A program made the position numbers and the translations under genes. A stretch of 64,000 bases of DNA from Clarkia xantiana subsp. parviflora (Eukaryota; Streptophyta; Magnoliopsida; Myrtales; Onagraceae). The notes under the pieces are model-generated. The model was not told the origin of the DNA. It saw only the letters and a program-made list of their open reading frames with translations, and ran no database searches. Positions within the stretch are counted from its first letter, which is position 1. Each line of letters opens with the position of its first letter. This document shows, piece by piece, positions 1 to 15,437 of this stretch. The stretch is from assembly GCA_036873135.1 (NCBI GenBank), contig JAPTYO010000001.1:51716624-51780623 (forward strand). Reading direction: 5' to 3'.

Positions 1-171
1 TGATCAAGGAATGCTCAAAATCTTCTCCAAGAAATTAAGAACAAAGAAACACAATCTGGGTTTTTTTTGGGAAAAATAAGTGTTCTCCAACGGTAGAATC
101 TATCATTAAAACCCAAAAAAAAACCCAGTTTCTTGTATTCCAAGATTGTATAAACGAGACATGCAAGTTAC

Positions 172-737
172 CTCGGAAGAAGTGATCGACTTCAGTTCTC
201 CATGCTTCTTCTTCTCCTCTTTGGATCCAATCTTTGTCACATCGAGCTCGCCCACGCATTCATTTTTCTTAGTCTCCATCGAAACATCGGATTTTGACTG
301 ATTTTCCTTGTTTGCTGCTGTTTCCTTGTCATTGTTGTCGTCATTTTCGTGTTTATTCTGGACAATATCGAGTTGGTTGATCAGATCCGGATTGTGCTTC
401 TTTCCGGCCATTCTCTGGTAATGAGCTTCGAAGAAGGCCTTCTTTTCAGCGACGGATCCGGGCTGCGAGAATCTCTCTGCCTCTTCCACGTAGCGTTTGG
501 AAGAAAACAGAGTCCATCTATCCCATGCTAACGATTCCGACACGAACCTCCCAAATGAGACCGAATGCGAAAGCGCTTGGACCGGGTTTTCCTAAGAAAT
601 CGAAACAAAGTTAGAGAAAACCGGAATAACAAATACTAATCGAATGTAGTCCTACTAATAAATACCTTGGTTGGTTCCCGGGAGGAACAAATGGATGTGT
701 AGGTGATGGGCTTTATGACGCAAGTTGGTTCCCTCAT
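172..737 (-). CDS. WVD2-like / TPX2-family microtubule-associated protein (5' part only)
   Basis: Two coding exons are visible on the minus strand, 737-666 and 591-172; the gene continues past the left edge. Exon 1 encodes 24 residues from MREPTCVIKP, and exon 2 joins in phase 0 as ENPVQALSHSVSFGRF. The block that follows, SESLAWDRWTLFSSKRY with PGSVAEKKAFFEAHY, is the N-terminal signature of plant WVD2-LIKE/TPX2 proteins of the WDL7/MDP60 type, which bind and organise cortical microtubules. A Lys/Glu/Asn-rich linker (KHENDDNNDKETAANKEN) follows. The C-terminal TPX2 domain is not in the window. Donor sites at 665-664 and 171-170 and an acceptor at 593-592 fit GT/AG. The start is the first ATG in frame. 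The family call is firm; the exact paralogue is not. Confidence 0.85.
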
Positions 738-1412
738 GGCCAGAGATTAAACCTTGCAGCCCAAGATTTGTCGAATAGGTTTTGAGGTGAGGAGAAGTAG
801 AAGATGAAGGAGAAGGAGGGAAAATTTAATGTTTTTTGTTGGGTTTGAAATCTCTGGAGACGCCACTAACGGCAATGAAATTGAATGTATGTGTGTTTTG
901 GGGAGTTTGTTTGTTTGTTTGTAGGTTGAAACTAACTTTTATGACTTACCCACCTCCGTCGGTATCGGTGGCGATGTGAGGACTCCCTAATTATAGATAC
1001 TAATAATAATAATACTAACCGTGTGCACTATCCGTAAAATTACGTCCATTTTCGTTATCATCATCATTTCACTAAAGCTGCGAATAATAAATAATTCCAA
1101 CAATTAACTGCCAAATTTATCATCGAAGCATATCCAGTAAAGTAGAATAATCCAGAAATGTCCCCCCACCAGAAAAAGGCAAGGGCACTAAATTTTATTG
1201 ACTCTAACAAGTACGATGCTGATGTCCTCAAAGCAAAACCGACTTCACAGACAACCACGAAAAACAACAATCTGGGACAAACTCAGATCATCATCATCTT
1301 ACTACTAACAATAGTACTTATCATAAAGAAGCAGGCAGCATTATCAGCAGCAGCACCCCTCAATTATTTCACACCATCATTTAACTCTTCCTTCTTCTTA
1401 TTTAGTTACCGA
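738..1412. other. Intergenic: WVD2-like leader and GAPC 3' flank
   Basis: This holds the presumed 5' leader and promoter of the WVD2-like gene (about 738-1000) and the 3' UTR and flank of the GAPC gene (about 1150-1412). Both genes are on the minus strand. Short trinucleotide runs (AATAAT near 1003, CATCAT near 1060 and 1288) are present. I see no further gene. Confidence 0.5.
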
Positions 1413-3557
<2,145 letters not shown>

Positions 3558-3641
3558 GGCGATTGATTGACGCTAAATCTGAATTTCAGTGTAGAAGAGA
3601 GTAGAGATGAGAGTGGAGTACAGTGCGTAGGGTTTTTCAGG

Positions 3642-3650
3642 GGATATATG
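3642..3650 (-). promoter_or_regulatory. Probable TATA box of the GAPC gene
   Basis: On the minus strand the sequence reads CATATATCC, about 85-93 bp upstream of the GAPC start codon. A pyrimidine- and purine-mixed leader of roughly 60 bp follows. The position suits a TATA element, but this is inferred from spacing and sequence only. Confidence 0.4.
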
Positions 3651-4041
3651 GAGGAGGAGAAGGACAAGTGGCTGGATTGGAAAGCAAGCCAAACAAGTTG
3701 GTTGGCAGATTTTTTCTTCCGCGCGAACTGGAAGGTGTAACTCACGCGCTCAGTCGCCAAGTGGACTTTCGTGGTTGGTGATGCCAGAGACGGCGGGAAC
3801 GCCTTTGATTCGTGGAGCGAGAATGGTCACGCGGCGCGTGGATAGATTGTATTTCTGGACATTTCGTGCGTCGTGATGAAAAGATGTGGTAATGGATCAC
3901 GGTCGTGGACATGGAATACTAGAACCTTCTACCATTTCTAATTTTAATTAATTAATTAAGAGATGATACAAATTCCGTACTAGGTTCAGTGCCTATTATT
4001 TGTGAATGAATAGTATTGCTGCTAACTTTTAACAACTCTAA

Positions 4042-4844
4042 GGAGCGTTTCGATGAACTAATGCGAGATTACTTGAAATGTAAGATTACAAGTAATGTGA
4101 GCTACTTAATGTAATATCAGATTACAATGTTTAGTTATGCTGTAATGTGGAGTGTAATGTTAGATTACAGTGTTTGGTATGAGTTGTAATGTGCATTGTA
4201 ATGTGACTTTATTGTTATTATATTAATATAGAATAGTATATTATATATTAATATGATAAGATTTAAAAGAATATATATTTTGATAACAATTAAATTTTTA
4301 AACTTTATGTTTTATGTTTTATGGTTTATACTATAATCATTTATGGACTTTAAAAACTAAACAGTTAAACGCAGTACACATAACTATTAAAGTTCTATTA
4401 CTTAAAATATTTTCTATAGTTTTATAAAATATTTTTTACAAAAAATGCAACGAAAAAGACTTACTCGTTTTATACAAACATCGAATGCATTATTCTTTAT
4501 TATAATAATGAGTTATGAATTAGATAAAAGTAAAAATCTATTATTATTATTATTATTAATATTATTATTATCATAATATATAAAAATAATATAAAGTATT
4601 TATTTATTAAATCAATATAATAAAATAATAACACTCTGTAATGTTGGACGTAATCTCACATTACATCTATTTTTTATGTAATTTCACATTACGTTAAATC
4701 GAGTTTGGACGTAATCTCATATTACAATGCACATTACATTACAATGCACATTACGTCGTTTGACAAACCAAACAACGTAATGTGGATGTAATGTGGGACG
4801 TAATGTGAGAATACATTACACATTACATCCATCCAAACACCCCC
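4042..4844. mobile_element. Harbinger/Tourist-like non-autonomous element (copy 1)
   Basis: The left end reads GGAGCGTTTCGATG and the right end is the complement of GGGGGTGTTTGGATG, so the ends form imperfect terminal inverted repeats. TAA lies directly outside each end (4039-4041 and 4845-4847), matching the TWA target duplication of PIF/Harbinger elements. The subterminal regions are filled with the words ACATTAC/GTAATGT in both orientations, and the middle is AT-rich without an open frame. A second copy is at 56931-57700 and a right-end fragment at 22037-22222. Confidence 0.75.
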
Positions 4845-5004
4845 TAAGGTTATATATTACACATAGACACAGTCGGACTTGTATGAACGCCAAGTTCAGA
4901 ACGGTAATCATTATTCTTTTGGTCCTTTCACTTATTTTATCATAGCCTTGTCAATCAAGCTACGTAAAATGTGGACTTTTCTACTATGTTTTATAAATAT
5001 ATTA

Positions 5005-6296
5005 GGGTTAAATGTACTTTTGGTGCCACATGTTTGACTAGTGTAGGCTTTTGGTGTCATTTGTTAAATTTTGTAAGCTTTTGGTGCCATATGTTTGAGG
5101 GGTTGTAAGTTTTTTGTGTTTCCGTTAGTCAACAGTTAGTTTGACCGTTAAATACTTTTATTTGGTTTGATTAAGTCCTCAAATTTATATTTCTAAAATT
5201 TAATATTTACCATTTAGTCCTTATTGTTTGCTCAAGTCACCGTCCAAGGCCGTCGGCCACCACCCACCACCTCCAAAGCCGCATACCAACACAAAAAGGG
5301 CCGGCCACCACCAATTGGGGCCGCCGACCCCGATTGGGGCCACAGAGGGCTCTGACTGAGCCATTTGTATCTCAATCGTAGCTAGATGGCTCCAGTTCGG
5401 GGCCCCCTGGCTCCGATTGAGCAACATAGGGCTCAGTTGGAGCCCTGGACCACCACCAATTGAGGTGGTTTCCAGCCCCAAGTGGTGGTGGCCGGCCCTT
5501 TTCGTGGTGGTCGGCGGTTTTGGAGGTGGTGGGTAGGGGTGTAAACGAGTCACGCTACTCGTGAGCTATTCGAGATCGGCTCGGTCGATACTCGAATTCG
5601 ACTAGCTAAATTTCGAGTCGAGCTTTTTTCTGATACCAAGTCGAGTTCGAGTTCACTGTTACTCGACTCGAGAGGCTCGCGAGCCTAATCGAGCTTTTTT
5701 TGCCTATTCGAGTCGAGTTCGAGTTCGATTTCGAGTTTTTCAAGCTTTATATAATAATATTATATATGTATATATTGAGTTCAAGTCGAGTTTGAGTTCG
5801 AGTCAAATGCCTAATCGAGTCGAGTTCGAGCTCAAGCTCAAGCTAAGGTGCACCATTTATAATTTAATTGAATTTTTTTAACCTTATCGAGCCGAGCTCG
5901 AACTCGCCGAGTATTGAATCGAGTCGGCTCGAGCTTGAAAAATTAAGGCTCGATCGAGTTCGAGCTCGAGTAAACTGAATCGAGTCGAGTCGAGCTTGAC
6001 AGATACTCGACTCGGCTCGTTTACAGCCCTAGTGGTGGGTGGTTGTCGGCGGCCTTAGGCGCTGACTTGAGCAAACAATATGACTAAATTGTAAATATTA
6101 AATTTTAGAAATATAAATTTGAGGACTAAATTAAAAAAAATAAAAATATTTAACGGTCGAACTAACTGTTGACTAATGGAAACACCAAACACACACAACA
6201 TCTCAAACATATGGCACAAAAATGTTACAAAATTAAACTTATGACACCAAAAGCCTACACTGGTCAAACATGTGGCACCAAAAGTACATTTAACCC
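5005..6296. mobile_element. Mutator-like foldback MITE A with perfect 9-bp TSD
   Basis: Long inverted ends start GGGTTAAATGTACTTTTGG and end in the complement. They are flanked by identical 9-bp direct repeats AATATATTA at 4996-5004 and 6297-6305, typical of Mutator-like elements. The arms extend about 200 bp on each side (TTGGTGCCACATG, TTAGTCAACAGTTAGT and similar words pair). The core (about 5240-5530 and 6040-6065) is GC-rich with CCACCACC and AATTGGGG words. A separate element is nested at 5534-6031. No transposase is encoded. Confidence 0.88.
5534..6031. mobile_element. hAT-type MITE nested in MULE A
   Basis: The ends TAGGGGTGTAAACGAG and CTCGTTTACAGCCCTA are near-perfect inverted repeats of hAT type. 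The element is flanked by an 8-bp duplication GTGGTGGG at 5526-5533 and 6032-6039, the standard hAT duplication length. The interior is dominated by repeated GAGTCGAG / TCGAGCTCG words with a short AT-rich middle around 5745-5780. It has no coding capacity. Confidence 0.87.
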
Positions 6297-6305
6297 AATA
6301 TATTA

Positions 6306-8640
6306 TAAATGCAGTATTTTCTTTTACTTTTTTATTGATCTAAATATTTTATTAGAAATTTGAATTATTAATTATACGATGCAAATACTAAATATAGCTA
6401 AAAAATCATTCTTAAAAAAATAGATTACAAATAAATCTAATTTAGTAATAAAAATAGTACAAGTATGATATGTTAGAAAAATTTGTAAAATGTTATTTTT
6501 TCTATAGCCTTGTCAACCAAACTGCGTAAATGTTTTTTTATTATTGTAGCATAAGTGTTTCACATCTGAACTAATTATTACTCGTACCAGGTCTATCCAT
6601 AAAAAATAAATTGATGATCATGAATATTTTTTTATTAGCGACTACCTTTTTGTTAATAAAGACGTATTGAACCACTATATTTACTAACATACAAGAAACA
6701 ACAATTGCAAAGCCTCGAAAGGACCAAACTTTAAGAGACATTATCCACTGCAATGTCATGCCATGGAAGAGAAGCCATGACTTCCAAGTTCCATCATCCT
6801 ATCCTATATTGTGTATGGTAGCTTTCGGGAGCAGGAGCAGGACCCCATATCAAGGCATCATTGGGGTAGTCTTATCCACTGAGGCCCATTAGCTTAGCTT
6901 AATGGCCCAAGACCATTAAGCTAAACTTTTGGGGGGCAATATTGAAATCTTTTATATATAACTGAGAAAATACAATTTAATAAATTGGTAGTTAAATTTT
7001 TTTTTTTAGTTTTCTGGCATCATAAGTTTTCAAAATGTATCATATTAAATTTTCGCCCATTTTGAACGAAAAAGTAATAATATGCTTGATATGATATATA
7101 TATGATCAATAATGTCACTTGAATGAATAAGAACCTCCTCTAGTGACTCATCCAAAACTCATCCTCACTTTGAATGGCTTATCTGAAGATTATTTTGAGT
7201 GTCTCAATCGGAGAAAAAGGTAGTGGAAGAGTCGTCGTACAATAAGAAGACGATGGTATTTTTGTTCTTTCAAGAAATATTAGTGATCACATATCAAATA
7301 CATCATCCTAGTACTAAATTTTGAAATTGTTGTTATATACCATCCTAGTACTAGATTTTGAAATTGCAGTATTTTCAATGGTGTTATGCACAATTTTATG
7401 AAAGTGAAACATTAGTGCTTATAAAAATGCTTATTAGAAGAATTTGAGCAAATTGCTTAGTGGCTTTTAGTTTTATTGGATGCAATCTCCAGTCGGCAAA
7501 GAGGAATTTCTTTACGTAGTTGGATTGATTCAGAATGATATTACAAAGGTGAAAGGATTATTAGATGATGCTCTTGCTGCTTCTAAAAATTTACAAACCC
7601 AATAGATAAATTCTGTCATCATGAAGAATCGATATTTCACTTACATGAATATGATGAGCAATCAATTATTATCTTGTATAGTATTGGTGATAGTATTGGT
7701 GATAGTATTCAACAACAGATTTATTGAGTTTAAAATATTCACGGTGCTATGATTGAGACTGAAGATGTTCTTGATGACACATGTTGTTTAGTTGTCGACA
7801 TGAATGATTTACCTGCTGACATGAATGGTTTATATGTTGAAACAATGTCAAGTAGTAATGTGATGACATACCCTTTAGTAATTTATTGTGATCATTTTTT
7901 GCTACTTACATCTCTGATAAAGCTGAGTTACGTTTCTTGCTTTTAAAGATGACTCTCACAAGCAGTCTGAACATGGGACCTGAACTGGTAGACATCCCGA
8001 TTTTGAAGTGTCTTATTAAGGATGGCTATTTCATTATTAGATGGATAATCATACGCAAATATGACAGTTTTAACTGACAATTTTTATTCGCATGTTGCTT
8101 TTACTTTTCATATGAACACTTATTCTGGAATATGATGGGCTTAATGGTCTCGAAAACATATTGAGGAGAATGTATTCGTAAGAAAATGGATAAAATCTGG
8201 TATAATATATATAAATATAAATACGTGTTATTTGTGAATAAATATAATAGCCAAAGGAATATGGGCTAGTTGAATAGCTGTGAGACTATTTTATAATATA
8301 TATGATATTAAGTCATATGTAGATTTTTTTACCCAGAAAAACATATGTAGTTTGAAATGAGTATGAAATAATGGATTTTGACACGTTGCATAGCGTCTAT
8401 GTTTTATCTTCCATTCTTTAATTTATCCATGATCTGTGACTGTGTTCTATGTCTATCTATCTACTCTATCTATCAATCCTTTTTTTTTTTTTGGTAATCA
8501 TCTATCCACCTTCTTAATTGAGTTTATCAATCAGGTGATAATTCCAGACACGCGGCGAGGGAAGATTCTCTCACGATTCTCCACTAGGGTTGCGGCTGGT
8601 AACGGAGAGAGAGCATTGCTTAAGTAGAAAGACCCAAATG
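6306..8640. other. AT-rich intergenic region, no recognisable gene
   Basis: This is mostly low-complexity AT-rich DNA. Around 7460-7950 some short open stretches look like decayed coding sequence (for example a 65-codon frame at 7749-7946), but I recognise no family. A short repeat of ATAGTATTGGTGATAGTATTGG type occurs near 7678-7705. Confidence 0.4.
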
Positions 8641-8964
8641 AATTAGCTCAAATATTTCATTTTCCTTCAGTGTTGGGCTCATCATCGCGTCGTTGATCTA
8701 TCTCCTCGTCTAACTCTTGAGCTTGAAGCTCAGTGCTCTCATGGCGTCCTCCTGATCCTCCCTTCTGCAATTGCCTGATGCATCCTCAATTCCACAGCAA
8801 CCAATCGCCTACATAATCGGAAATAGACATTTGATTGGGATTCTCCTCCTCTTACTATTGTTTTATTTGTGGACAACCAATCAGTCAACTCTGTAGAGAA
8901 TCTTTCTTTGTCTCCGTTGCTATTTTCCCAACAACTGAGACAGCTTATCACTCGCCACAAAAAA

Positions 8965-11278
8965 ATGAGTAGCATTGCGAGATTTCTGGTCAATAATGGC
9001 GTCGTCTCTCCCACTTATGATGTGCCTTCTGTTTCATCGCTCCTTGAAACACATCCAGGTAAGTCCTTTAATTAACTTTTAACTCAAGTTTGTGTTGCGT
9101 TCATTTTGCTGATTGTTAAGTAGGATATATATTGTCTTGATTTCCTCTTTCTGGAAGGGAACAACTTAGCTTTGAAATATCTTTTGTTTTTCCATCAATA
9201 AAAGAAGCATTACCATGGGGTTCTTCTGTTCTTTGAGCATATCGGTTTTCACACTTAGTCTTAAACTATTTGAGTCTTAATAAAAGCATAATGTTGCAGT
9301 ATTTTATATATTGGCCAGAGTCTCTCTGTACATATAAGTATGGAAAGTTGAAGGAGTCAGGTACAAAGAGTTTGCAAAAGAATCCATTACTATTTCGGTA
9401 TATATATGTATGTACAAAGTCCTCATAGATACTCTATCGTATGCACATATCTTGGTTTCATATTGTGAAAAAATTGTGAATCAGGTGCTTACACAACTAC
9501 GCGGACTCACAGCAATGGTTCTTGCATCTTGTTTTGGGAAAGACATTTGCAAAGGCTTGCCAATTCTGCAAGAATACTATTTCAAACCAAACCTGACTTT
9601 CTGCTAGGCCCGAGCTGGTCTGCACATTCTTCATTCCCAGATTCAAGGGAATCAGTTGCATGGGAACCTCTTATTAAGTCTTTGGTAAAGGAATCAATGA
9701 GCAAGGTTGAAGCATCTGTAGTTAAATACAGAGAAGTTGGACATGAATATGCTATCACGGTTCTTGTTGGTGGGAACAAGGAAAATCTGAGTACAGCAGT
9801 GCGTCTAGATGAAGGTAACATGCCTAGGCTTCTTGATGTGCATGTCCATGTTGGTACGTATATTCCAACAGCTTTCGGAATCAAAGGTAGTGGAGCCTAT
9901 TTGGCTATGTTAGGCAGACCGAGGATGGTTGCTGGTGGAAAGTACTCAGATTGGGTAAGGTTAGTTCTTTTTCAGGTTGAAACTTGATCTTTGATCTTCT
10001 CATATTTACTTGCTTTCTTAGGTGAGTAACTAACAGTTTATGAAATACCGGTTTAATGTTCAACAGTTATATATTCACTTAGTGAGCCTAAATGAAGCAC
10101 TTGCCTATTGGGTTTGGTTCAGGGAATGAGCTTTGAGTGGTTATAATATTTACCCCATTTTGTAGAGATTTAGTTTTAGCTAAAATATTGAAATCTGGAA
10201 GTTACTACAGATGGACACAAAATCATTCGATTGTTCTTAGCTTTCTGAGTTTGTAAGACTTTATTTTTGGGAGCAGGCTAAGGAAGCCTCTGGAGCAGTT
10301 AAGTCCTCCTTCAGTAACAGAGTTGTTGCTGTCAAATGATGGTGATCACATACTTGAAGGATCAAAGACAAATTTCTTTGTCGTCTCCCTTAGGGTGGTA
10401 AGTGGTCTAGCTCATTTTACTTCCTCAATCGGGAAATACAAAGATCTTAATAATCAACATCCACTACAACTGCCAGCTTGAGAATGCAGCGAGTACGATA
10501 ACCTCAAGACTGAATCAAAACTACATATTTTTCAGGATAAGAAACACACAGATGCAGATGAAAGAAGAGATTATTGTTATGAAGTACAGACAGCTCCAGT
10601 AGGTGATGGTGTTCTTCCAGGTGTCATAAGGCAACTTGTCATTGAGTAAGGCTGATACATTCTGGTATTGAGGTCTTTCTCCTTGAACCTTTCTGTTCCA
10701 AAGCTAAGGTTGTTTAGTGGTGTTGCAGAGTATGTCTGAGCAAGGGAATTGCAGTTAAAGAAGCTGCACCTTCCTGGGCTACGCGTGAATCATGGCAAGA
10801 GGCCTTTATTACAAGTAATTTCTCTCATTATGCTATTATTCATTTATTGAGGGAGGTTCAATGCAAATTTTAAGATGATTAATGTGCGGTTGCAGATAGC
10901 CTCAGGCTTGTGCAGCACGTTGAGAGAATCAAAGTTCCAGAGAAGTGGGAATCGAGAGACTCGAAAGATATATTATGGCAAGAAAAACATTTTAAGGTTG
11001 TTTTTAACATCTTGTCTTAACTTGTTTATACAACTCACTCCAGCTTGATGATGTTGGATGCTAACATTTGTGTTGTGTTTACCTCTGCCTGGTTTGGTTC
11101 CATCCATCAGGATGGTCCAGGATTGATTACTGCGCTAATCCAGGTAAATATGTTCTTATCGATGTGTTTTTCTTATCGCTCTTTCGGAATGTTTTCTCAG
11201 AGAACTTTTTGTTATTCTGGGCAGAAAGAGATCATGGAGAGAGCAACCTCTGAAGGTTATTTGCTGTCATCTTTGTAA
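8965..11278 (+). CDS. Class IV aminotransferase-like PLP-dependent protein
   Basis: Eight exons: 8965-9058, 9485-9959, 10277-10397, 10536-10645, 10729-10814, 10896-10996, 11111-11143 and 11225-11278. Together they make 1074 nt and 357 residues. The protein begins MSSIARFLVNNGVVSPTYD and continues with FWERHLQRLANSARILF. It resembles the plant D-amino-acid/branched-chain aminotransferase-like family of the At3g54970 type. EGSKTNFFVV matches the class IV aminotransferase signature E-x-x-x-x-N-F-F. The lysine in GGKYSDWVRLRKP is a plausible PLP Lys by position. All introns are GT/AG. The start chosen is the first ATG in frame. The substrate is unknown; no targeting peptide is obvious. It converges on the G6PDH gene 750 bp downstream. 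Confidence 0.88.
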
Positions 11279-12026
11279 ATATATATATATTTAGCTATTT
11301 GCATTGTAACAATACAATACATATTGTGGTTGTATTTGTCTTTCTCTTAGACGATTATTACGCCCACTGTCGCCTGAGCCAAGCTTCTTTAATGACTATA
11401 TATGTCAATTATAATGTTACTGATTCCGGACCGAACTTATTTTCTATACTATATATATATACATATATGTGGGTTAATTAGCAAGTTACTAGCATCTTCT
11501 TTGATGGAAACTTACATGTTAGTTATTAAATTGCATGTCTTGCTCTACAATATAATTTTTTTAGCTTTTGTGAAAATTTGTTCGTTTCTAGTTGAATTCT
11601 AATAATACGTGATGTGCATGTGTACCTTTGTTACCATTTAATAACAGATTAGACGAGATTAGCCAATTACAAATTTTCGCAAATTTATCTAACAATTTGT
11701 CCAAAAAAGAGCAAATTGTGTAGACCTGACAGCTAGCCATTTACCCATTAATTCATACAATTCTAGCTAGCATTTTGCTATAAACTAAAATCCAGCTAGC
11801 CAATTGCCATCAATCCTTTCTATATTGTACGTATAGGTGATAGAGTCCTGTTTAGCTTAAGAGGTTGGAATGCTGGAATTTGAGCCCAAAGTTGCATATC
11901 GTGTTGATAAGAAACCTTATTATTATTATTCCAACACAATAAAATTATTAATAACTGAACAATAAGGTAAACAGGAAGGTAGAATCTGAGACATAGATAA
12001 TAATGCAATGCAATGCTTGTTGTTGT
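11279..12026. other. Convergent intergenic spacer
   Basis: This holds the 3' flanks of the plus-strand aminotransferase-like gene and the minus-strand G6PDH gene. It is AT-rich, with (TA)n near 11278-11291 and 11448-11469. Repeated CTAGCCA/AGCTAGC words occur between 11733 and 11810. No gene is seen. Confidence 0.5.
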
Positions 12027-15000
12027 TCAAAGAGTTGGAGGGATCCATATGTAGTCATGAGTCTGAAGATAACCAGCCTTTGCAAGCAGCTCATCGGCCT
12101 CAGCAGGTCCTCGGCTTCCCGATTTATACGAGCTTGGCTTCATTTCACCATTATCAATTTTGTGCAGCACTGGTGTAAATATCTCCCAAGCCGCCTGCAA
12201 ACCATCAATCGAAACTCCAATCAATAGAATAACAAAACCCATCCATCCGTCCCAAAGATAGAAGAAACTTTATCATCCCAATTTCGTACCTTGAGTTCAT
12301 CTCTTCGAACAAAATGTTGCTGGTCACCTCTTATTCTGCAGATAAACAAATCAAATTCAGCAATTTTGAACAAAGTGAAAGAGAATATGATGGCGTTTTA
12401 CTGGAACGTACGTGTCGAGAATCAGGCGCTCGTAAGCCTCGGGAATCGTGACTCCTTGATATCGCTGTCCGTAAGACAAATCGAGTTCGCTCTGCACCGT
12501 TGACATCTCCAAACCAGGCTGCTTCACCTGAAAATCAATCCAATTTTACATCAGAAAATTTTAGTCTCCAGTTTCTGAATTTTGTTTTATAGCTAGTATG
12601 TTTTTGTTGGTGTAAATTGCATAAAAATAAAAAATTTGCAGTCACGGGTTGTATGTACAGGTCACACAGGTTGAGTATTCTCGACCCGCCAAATTTTAAT
12701 GACCCAACCCATTTGACTCTAAAGGGTTCGCGACATACCGTGAGTTTCATGTACATGGCTTCTTTAGGTTGGAGACGAATAACAAATTCATTTCTACCTT
12801 GCTTTTGACCTAAGAAACGAAACAAATTGATCAGGAACACTATATCAACAACATGCATGCACTAACTTGGGCAGCAAGAAAAAAGAGCTTACATTTGAAT
12901 ATATCACCAGGAACATCTTTAAACTGAACACGGATTTCTGCTTTCCTTGAATTTAGGGCTTTCCCTGCCTTTAGGATGAACGGAACACCTATTGGACAAA
13001 GATAGATCTAACCATAAGAATGAACTAAATTTGAATGTAAAAAAATAAACTCTCAATTGCATAAAGTTAGATTTTTTAGGCATAATTTGAAATAAACTCA
13101 CCTTCCCATCTTTCATTGTCTATGTGAAGAACCATAGTTGCAAAAGTAGGTGTGTTCGAGGTGTCGGGAACAGTAGGGTCATCTCTGTACCCTTCATATT
13201 GTCCAAGAACAACATCTTCATCCTTAATTGGTAGCACTGATTCAAGAACCTAATTTCACATTGTACATCTATTTATAACCAATCCAAAATAGTTCTGAAA
13301 TCAAGTCATCCTCACACTAAATGAAAAAAATTATTTTCAAATCTTACCTTCACTTTCTCATCCCGAATGTGCTCGGGTTTGAGTGAAACAGGCTTCTCCA
13401 TGGCAACCAAGCAGAGGACCTGCAAACAAAGCATTTGATTTTAGTACATAAATAAATGCAGAAAAGTGCAGAAATAATACATTTCCAATATTAGAAGTCT
13501 TGATAGCATGTTTCGAGAAGGGACTTGAATTCTCTCCATTTCACGACCAGTATAGTTTGTGTATGATTAATGGATGAGATTCTGCCACATCATCAATTCT
13601 TTTTATTTTTCTCATTTGATGACATTGCCTATCTTGTTAAAAATGAAACTAAAAATAAAATAATGCAGTATGATCGAAGAATACATCACCTGCAACAGGT
13701 GGTTTTGAATGATATCACGGATAATCCTAGAGAAGAGAAGAAAAAAATCACGTTATTTAACAGATAAGAACAAGTAGCAAGATGAAATTTGAGTCCAAAG
13801 ACACATTTTAGGGAGCATTACCCATATTGATCAAAATATCCACCACGGCCATCAGTTCCAAAGTCCTCCCTGAAAACTATCTGTAGTAGGGTAACGGATT
13901 ATTGAGGGTCAAATTGTTAGAAATTCTTGCACTTGACAGTGTTTTTAAATCAGAAAATGGGAAATCTCAATTCTCACCTGTACATTACTGATGTTGTCAC
14001 GGTTCCACAGGGGCAAGAAGAAGCGGTTTGCAAAACGAAGCACAAGCTGTATTTATTGACCATGTTAGAAACTTAGAAACAAATAACAGATCTAACTTTG
14101 TGTAAGAAATGGCAACTGGGTATTTAGTTGTAGTTACATTACCATATTTTGCACCAATTCCTTTCCCAAATAGTGATCTATACGATAGATTTGTGGTTCC
14201 TCGAACAACTCTCCAATCTGATTACTAAGAATTTCAGCAGATTCCAAATCCTTTCCGAAAGGCTTCTCTACAACAATTCGGGTCCATCCTCCATGATCAG
14301 CTGAAATATAACAGAGTAAATATTTTAAATTTTAGTGAAAAAAATGTAATTTTTTTTCAAAAAGATATAAGTTCTAATGAAAAGATGTAACTTTTAAAGA
14401 TTCACATTGCAAGGCAAAGGTAGAGTGCAAGAAATCGTTTAGTACATTTATTCATGCAGCATTTTTTTATCATTCTGCAGACCGATGGATATACAGTTGG
14501 TGGAAGAGCAAAATAGAACAATCTCCTAGACAAGCCCTCAGAACTGTTCTTTGTCTCATGCTCTGAGATTTCTTTGTCCAACTGATTGAATCCTTCTTCA
14601 GAATCATAATTGCCACTCACATACTTGATCTGCAATTCCATATTTCGGATTAGAAATGCAAGTATGAGAGGAAACTAGAGAGGTGTAGTAAATTTTGAAA
14701 TTACCAGTTGCAAGAACTTAGACAAATTTTCTGATTGCTCGGCCGAAGGATTCTGGTCGCTGATTAGATAGCTGCCAGTTAATAAGTCCTCTGTTAGTAA
14801 ACAAAAAATTTCAACATTTTCCAATCTGTATCTTCAGTAAACTAACCACCATACACTCTCTGTCAGATTTTCCCAGGTTAGGGCAAAGAGACGAAGAAAA
14901 AAACGTGCAACAAGAGAAATTCTCACCTTCTGAGTCGATTTCTCAGTTCTTCATCTGTTATTTCAGTCCTAGCATAACCAAAAATGTGAACTTCATCTGG

Positions 15001-15437
15001 TGGAAGAAATCCCTGCAAAGCTTTTTCAATTGTCATGATAGTTTTGGTTGATTCACAGCTTAAAAAGATTTAACTGGCAAAAATAAAATGAAGCTTTAAA
15101 TGAAGACGTATCATTATCTCAGTAATCATCCTATTCCAACAAATTTGGGTGACTGAATGCAAGATATGGATATATACTCCGAACTTTCAGTAGCCAACCT
15201 CGAGAACCATAACCGATCAAATGAAGCAGTTCAAAATCTCCATGGTAGAGGAGAACGAACCTGACGGTAAAGGTTGAAAAGTGCAGGAAAAGTCTTCTTC
15301 TTGGCAAGATCTCCAGAAGCTCCAAGAACAATTATGGAGAGAGGGCCAGTTTCCGGCAAGTTATTGAGATCCTTCCCAAATGAATCACTCCTAGGAGTAT
15401 CAGTTTGTTTCTCAACAGACCCCTCACTTGATTCCAT
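12027..15437 (-). CDS. G6PD: Glucose-6-phosphate 1-dehydrogenase, cytosolic isoform
   Basis: Fifteen coding exons: 15437-15261, 15012-14927, 14771-14705, 14629-14446, 14300-14143, 14046-13978, 13880-13822, 13726-13690, 13419-13348, 13249-13102, 12988-12893, 12809-12739, 12527-12412, 12335-12290 and 12194-12027. The sum is 1554 nt and 517 residues, the cytosolic length. GASGDLA at residues 39-45 is the NADP-binding loop, and RIDHYLGKE (about 211-219) is the active-site signature with the catalytic His-Lys environment. The enzyme makes 6-phosphogluconolactone and NADPH, the first oxidative pentose phosphate step. The N terminus [11 protein letters not shown] has no plastid transit peptide. All borders fit GT/AG. 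The intron at 12738-12528 carries GACCCAACCC/GGGTTG words that look like a decayed repeat. Confidence 0.96.

Noticed and set aside
5221..5553. Minus-strand frame of 110 codons
   Set aside because: It spans the GC-rich core of MULE A into the nested hAT, so it crosses an insertion border and cannot be an original gene.
7749..7946. 65-codon frame as a small gene
   Set aside because: No family features, splice context or neighbours support it. It lies in decayed AT-rich DNA.
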